A DNA stretch of 64,000 nucleotides from positions 234,561 through 298,560 of the forward strand of contig BAXE01000005.1 in the NCBI GenBank assembly GCA_001310415.1. Reading direction: 5' to 3'. Shown one piece after another: positions 60,929-64,000 of this stretch. Made by a program: the position numbers and the translations under genes. How positions within the stretch are numbered: the stretch's first letter is position 1; every line of letters starts with the position of its first letter. The stretch comes from Enterovibrio sp. JCM 19048 (GTDB taxonomy: Bacteria > Pseudomonadota > Gammaproteobacteria > Enterobacterales > Vibrionaceae). A model generated the notes under the pieces. That model was not told where the DNA came from. It ran no database searches and saw nothing but the letters and a program-made list of their open reading frames with translations.

Positions 60929-61376
60929 TTGAGCTTATTTGAATTATTAACCACTCTTGGTGTGTTCTGCTTGCTGGCAATCTCTTGGCAGGATATTGCA
61001 AGTCGCAAGGTTAGCCAAAAGTTTTGTTTTTTTAAGTGTAGGGATTGGTTTTTATATTTTTTTCCAATCCCAAGCTTTTATAAACCTCACTGCTTTTATT
61101 CTTGTGTTAATAGCGGGTATTTTTCTGTCAGGAATAAATGTGGTGGGCGGCGCAGACAGCAAAATTCTCGCTATATTGATGCTTGTGATACATCAAGAGT
61201 ATTGGCTGCTGTACGGTGTGTCAGTTTTTATTTCTGTATTGATAACGCTGATGTTTTGGTTGTTAGGGTATTTAATTTGCACAAAAGAGCGAAAGTGCGC
61301 ATACAGAGAGAGAGGCATACCGCTGATTCCTGCCATTTCCCTGCCAGCGCCAATATTTATCTTCCTCTCTATGTAG
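60929..61376 (+). CDS. tadV: TadV/CpaA prepilin peptidase, one frameshift in a T7 run
   Basis: An A24-type aspartic prepilin peptidase that matures Flp. The two catalytic aspartates are in AISWQDIASRKVS and VVGGADSKILAILML. Frame changes at the T7 run near 61025: removing one T, or adding two, joins SRKVSQ to LSVGIGFYIFFQSQAFINL. This is the only break in the window that does not fit a one-base loss. The TTG start at 60929 has no clear site; ATG 60918 would be in frame if one T is missing near 60929. About 148-152 aa. Confidence 0.84.
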
Positions 61377-61385
61377 GGGTGAACC

Positions 61386-62171
61386 ATGAACTCGAAAATA
61401 GTTTTTCTCTTTGCCTTTGCGGTGATTTTCTCCGGTGTGCTGATTTTAACCTCCGAGAGTGAGACCCCGCAGACCACGGTGGAGGCACCACCGGTAGAAC
61501 CTACCGTCACCTTTTGGGTGGCGGCCCGCCCAATGGAAAAGGCCGGTTTTGTTAAACGGCAGGATATTAAACGCATTACTCTCCCGGCATCAAAGGCTGC
61601 TGAACTGGGTGTTACTGAGAATATTGATTTTTCTTTGGCGTTAGATGCCATTGCCGCAGCAAATATTGATGCCGGTAAGGCAGTTTTTCCGCAGGATTTT
61701 CTGACCCAGGAGGACCCCGGCTATATCGATACCATTATCCAGCCAGAACAAGTGGCCTATCCCCTCGAAATCAAAGACCCGGTTGCCATGCTTTCCAATC
61801 TTTCGCCGGGTGACTATATCGACCTTGTTATTTTAACGTCATCTCACCAGAACGTGGTGGAAGAGGGGGTCAACCATGCCTTCAAGAGCCTTGAAGTTGC
61901 CCCGCTCCTTTCTTATAAACGGCTTCTTTCAATCAAGCAGTCGGCTGTTGGGGAAAACTCAGACGAGGTGAATTCAGCCACGCTCTTCGTTGAGCTGTCC
62001 CGGGAAGATGTAGCCCGTATGTTGATTGCCAAGCGAGTGGGCGAGATTGAGGTGTTCAAGTCTTCTGGCTTGAAGCAAGCGAGCGAAAGCAGGGCGGTGA
62101 CCCGCGATGTGCTTTCCGGTTATCACACGGTCAATGAACTCCGTGGTGCCAACCGCCCTCGGGATATCTGA
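61386..62171 (+). CDS. cpaB: RcpC/CpaB pilus assembly protein
   Basis: A 261-aa periplasmic-facing Tad component with an N-terminal membrane anchor (IVFLFAFAVIFSGVLILTS) and a SAF-like domain (VTFWVAARPMEKAGFVKRQD, ANIDAGKAVFPQDF), then VAMLSNLSPGDYIDLVILTS. It is thought to support the secretin channel. It is intact, 9 bp after tadV and 18 bp before the secretin. Confidence 0.86.
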   Translation: MNSKIVFLFAFAVIFSGVLILTSESETPQTTVEAPPVEPTVTFWVAARPMEKAGFVKRQDIKRITLPASKAAELGVTENIDFSLALDAIAAANIDAGKAVFPQDFLTQEDPGYIDTIIQPEQVAYPLEIKDPVAMLSNLSPGDYIDLVILTSSHQNVVEEGVNHAFKSLEVAPLLSYKRLLSIKQSAVGENSDEVNSATLFVELSREDVARMLIAKRVGEIEVFKSSGLKQASESRAVTRDVLSGYHTVNELRGANRPRDI

Positions 62172-62189
62172 CATTTTGGAGAGTCGCTC

Positions 62190-63538
62190 ATGGACAGGTC
62201 CCGTATTACATCACTCCTACTTCCACTGGCATTTCTATTTGCATCAAGTGCCTATGCCGCGTTGTTAAACATTGGGACGGATGAGGCTCGTCCGCTTTCA
62301 TTTAGTCAGCCGGTCACCACTGTTTTTGTCAGTAACCCGGACATTGCAGATTACCAAGTCATCAGTGAAAACAAGATTGTTGTATTCGGCAAAAAAGTGG
62401 GCACAACATCGTTGATTGTGTACGACCAGGAAGGCCAACCCCTGGCGAATCACAAGCTTGTGATCAACAAGAGTTTGACCCATGTCCAGCAGCATATTGC
62501 CCTGCGCTATCCGGATGTGTCGGTTTCTGTGAGTAACCTTGGTGATCAAGTGTTGCTGTCCGGTTCCGTACCTTCTGAAGAAGTGAAGGATGGTATCTAC
62601 GATTTGGTGGGTAATCTTCTCGGTAAACCGGCGAAGGAAATCACCTTTACTCTAAAAGGCAGCAATAGCGATGCAGAAGATACAGACATACATTTTTTGG
62701 CGCGCCGCGAATATGAAGGCATTGCAGATAATCTGGAAATCGCCGTCACCAAGCAGGTCAACGTCAAGTTATCGGTTGCCGAGGTCTCTACCGCCTATAT
62801 GGAACAGCTGGGTGTAAAATGGGGCTCCATGCCGGGGGATGGTCAGTTCAGCGGAAACGGCCAGTTCTTCGACTACGTCCGTGATATCAGTGCCAGTGAC
62901 ATTGCCGCCTTTATTTCTGCCATCAATGACGACAACGTCGGCCAGGTGTTGGCTGAACCGAATCTTTCCGTCATCTCCGGTGAAACTGCCAGTTTTCTGG
63001 TCGGTGGTGAACTCCCCATTGTTACCTTCTATGACAATGCGTACCAGATTACATACAAAGAGTTTGGTGTCAGTCTGGAAGTGGCTGCAAAAGTGCTTAG
63101 CGATGACAAGATTCGTTTAGCCTGATGCCGGAAGTCTCCTCCCTTGATGAGCAGTACCGTTCGGAACTGTTGGAAATTCCTGCTTTTAAAACCCGCCGAG
63201 CCCGCACCACTGTTGAGTTAGGTGACGGAGAGAGTTTTATTCTGGGTGGCTTGTTAAGCTCAGAAGAAAAAGAAGCCCTTGCCAAAATTCCGTTTATTGG
63301 CGATGTACCGATTCTCGGCAGTTTGTTCAGACATACCCAGTCCGAACGCAGAAATACAGAGCTGCTGATTGTAGCCACCGTCAATCTGGTCGAGCCCATT
63401 GCTACCAGTGATGTTCGCCTGCCCAGCATGCAACGCACATCCATATTAAACCGCTGGTTTGCTCTGCCTCCTGAGACTGAACCTGACACGCGCAAACAGG
63501 CTGAAAATATTCTGGCTGAAGGAGGGTTCAAAGAATGA
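62190..63538 (+). CDS. cpaC: RcpA/CpaC Tad secretin, one frameshift in the read
   Basis: The outer-membrane channel of the Tad pilus. A signal peptide (LLLPLAFLFASSAYAALLNI) is followed by the pilus/secretin N domain (VTTVFVSNPDIADYQVISEN, KKVGTTSLIVYDQEG), a BON-like region and the secretin core (VGQVLAEPNLSVISGETASF, LVGGELPIV). After a one-base loss near 63122 it continues with LMPEVSSLDEQYRSELL and the C-terminal GESFILGGLLSSEEKEALAK and IPFIGDVPILGSLF. Repaired length is 449 aa. Confidence 0.92.
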
Positions 63539-64000
63539 AACCGCTCACATTGATCATCGCTATTTCTTTGATGGCTGGCTGCTCCCATCAGTTTTATGGC
63601 CCGGAACTGACTGTGACCGAAGTAAAACAACAATGGTTGGTGACATCAGAGCAGGCAACCGCAGCCACATATATAGTTTGCTGGAAAGTGAAAAAGCCAC
63701 GCTACTCACCTATCCGGTTGTGATTTCCTGGGATACCTCAAAGGGTAAAAGCCTGGCACAAAAAGCGCGTACACATATGTTGAAACTTGGTGCTGACAGC
63801 CAGCAGGTCACGTTGAAAAAAGGTGCTAAGTATGACTCGGTATTGGTCATTGAAACCCAAACGTATCAGGTGGACGCCATGCCTTGTGCCAAGCGGGGTA
63901 TCGCCATCGCAGGTTTTAACCCCGTGACTCAACTTGGTTGCGAAGTGGAAGAAATGCGCTGGAAAAGCATGACTCATCCCAATGCGGCAGCCAAATACGG
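63535..64000 (+). CDS. Tad-locus lipoprotein (CpaD/RcpB-like), one frameshift, 3' truncated by window edge
   Basis: The start MKPLTLIIAISLMAGCSHQF is a lipoprotein signal with lipobox MAGC. After a one-base loss near 63670 the frame reads IYSLLESEKATLLTYPVVIS, KGKSLAQKARTHMLKLGADS and CAKRGIAIAGFNPVTQLGCE to the edge. The late block with paired cysteines is like the CpaD/RcpB lipoproteins that follow the secretin in tad loci, but I match this on position and pattern only. The end lies beyond base 64000. Confidence 0.72.

Noticed and set aside
684..63680. Split genes read as pseudogenes or as programmed frameshifts
   Set aside because: The breaks are too many, almost all in one sense, and hit essential genes; I see no conserved slippery site with a stimulatory structure. 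Sequence error explains them better.
1..64000. CRISPR array, prophage, transposase or toxin-antitoxin pair
   Set aside because: No regularly spaced repeats, no phage structural genes, no transposase and no typical small toxin-antitoxin pair were found.

Overview
The window reads as chromosomal DNA of a gammaproteobacterium, most likely a Vibrionales member (Enterovibrio/Grimontia/Photobacterium-like). The evidence is: comEC-msbA-lpxK-ycaR-kdsB and elyC-cmoM-mukFEB in the classical gamma order; MukB and MukF with the same lengths as in E. coli (1486 and 440 aa); a tandem glycine riboswitch in front of an AGCS symporter, as in Vibrio cholerae; an OlsF-type ornithine-lipid synthase; and ToxR-like membrane regulators. 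The genus is an inference. No prophage, transposase or CRISPR array is visible.

A technical point governs the reading. About 40 single-base frameshifts are spread over the window, in nearly half of the genes. Nearly all are one-base losses, and many can be repaired by lengthening a short homopolymer by one base. They hit indispensable genes (msbA, lpxK, kdsB), and each repaired gene returns to a plausible full length. I therefore treat them as sequence or assembly errors and give each split gene as one CDS spanning its pieces, with the break noted.

Layout. 1-4381: competence channel end, lipid A flippase, LpxK, YcaR, KdsB. 4447-12715: ElyC, then CmoM and the MukFEB condensin. 12783-19720: chemoreceptor, GNAT acetyltransferase, Asp/Glu racemase, REC-EAL protein, DMT transporter and MarR regulator, which separate mukB from ldtD-mepK-gloC (adjacent in E. 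coli). 20268-30505: LdtD, MepK, OlsF with an LpxH-like phosphoesterase, GloC, small unknowns, an APC transporter and LexA-controlled sulA. 30738-38976: Tpm, PurT behind two PurR boxes, an EamA transporter, yohJ-yohK-cdd with a CRP site and a 13-bp inverted repeat, a ToxR-like regulator, exonuclease I and alpha-carbonic anhydrase. 39152-42536: an EAL/GGDEF c-di-GMP pair. 42806-49989: TauD-like oxygenase, acyltransferase, NnrS behind an NsrR-like operator, YafJ, an exported RelA/SpoT-like protein, a second 2OG-Fe oxygenase, an NTF2-like protein and AzoR. 50168-53537: split class II ribonucleotide reductase (nrdJa/nrdJb) with two NrdR-like boxes, and tRNA-Cys. 53905-59005: HAD hydrolase, AGCS symporter with glycine riboswitch, membrane J-domain protein, and an amidase homologue lacking its nucleophilic serine. 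59668-64000: a membrane wHTH regulator divergent from the start of a tad/flp pilus locus (flp, tadV, rcpC/cpaB, rcpA/cpaC, a lipoprotein) that continues past the right edge.

Functional themes are envelope building and remodelling (msbA, lpxK, kdsB, elyC, ldtD, mepK, olsF), chromosome maintenance and SOS (mukFEB, sbcB, sulA), nucleotide supply (nrdJ, purT, cdd), c-di-GMP and chemotaxis signalling, and pilus-based attachment. Several metabolic genes carry recognisable operators.
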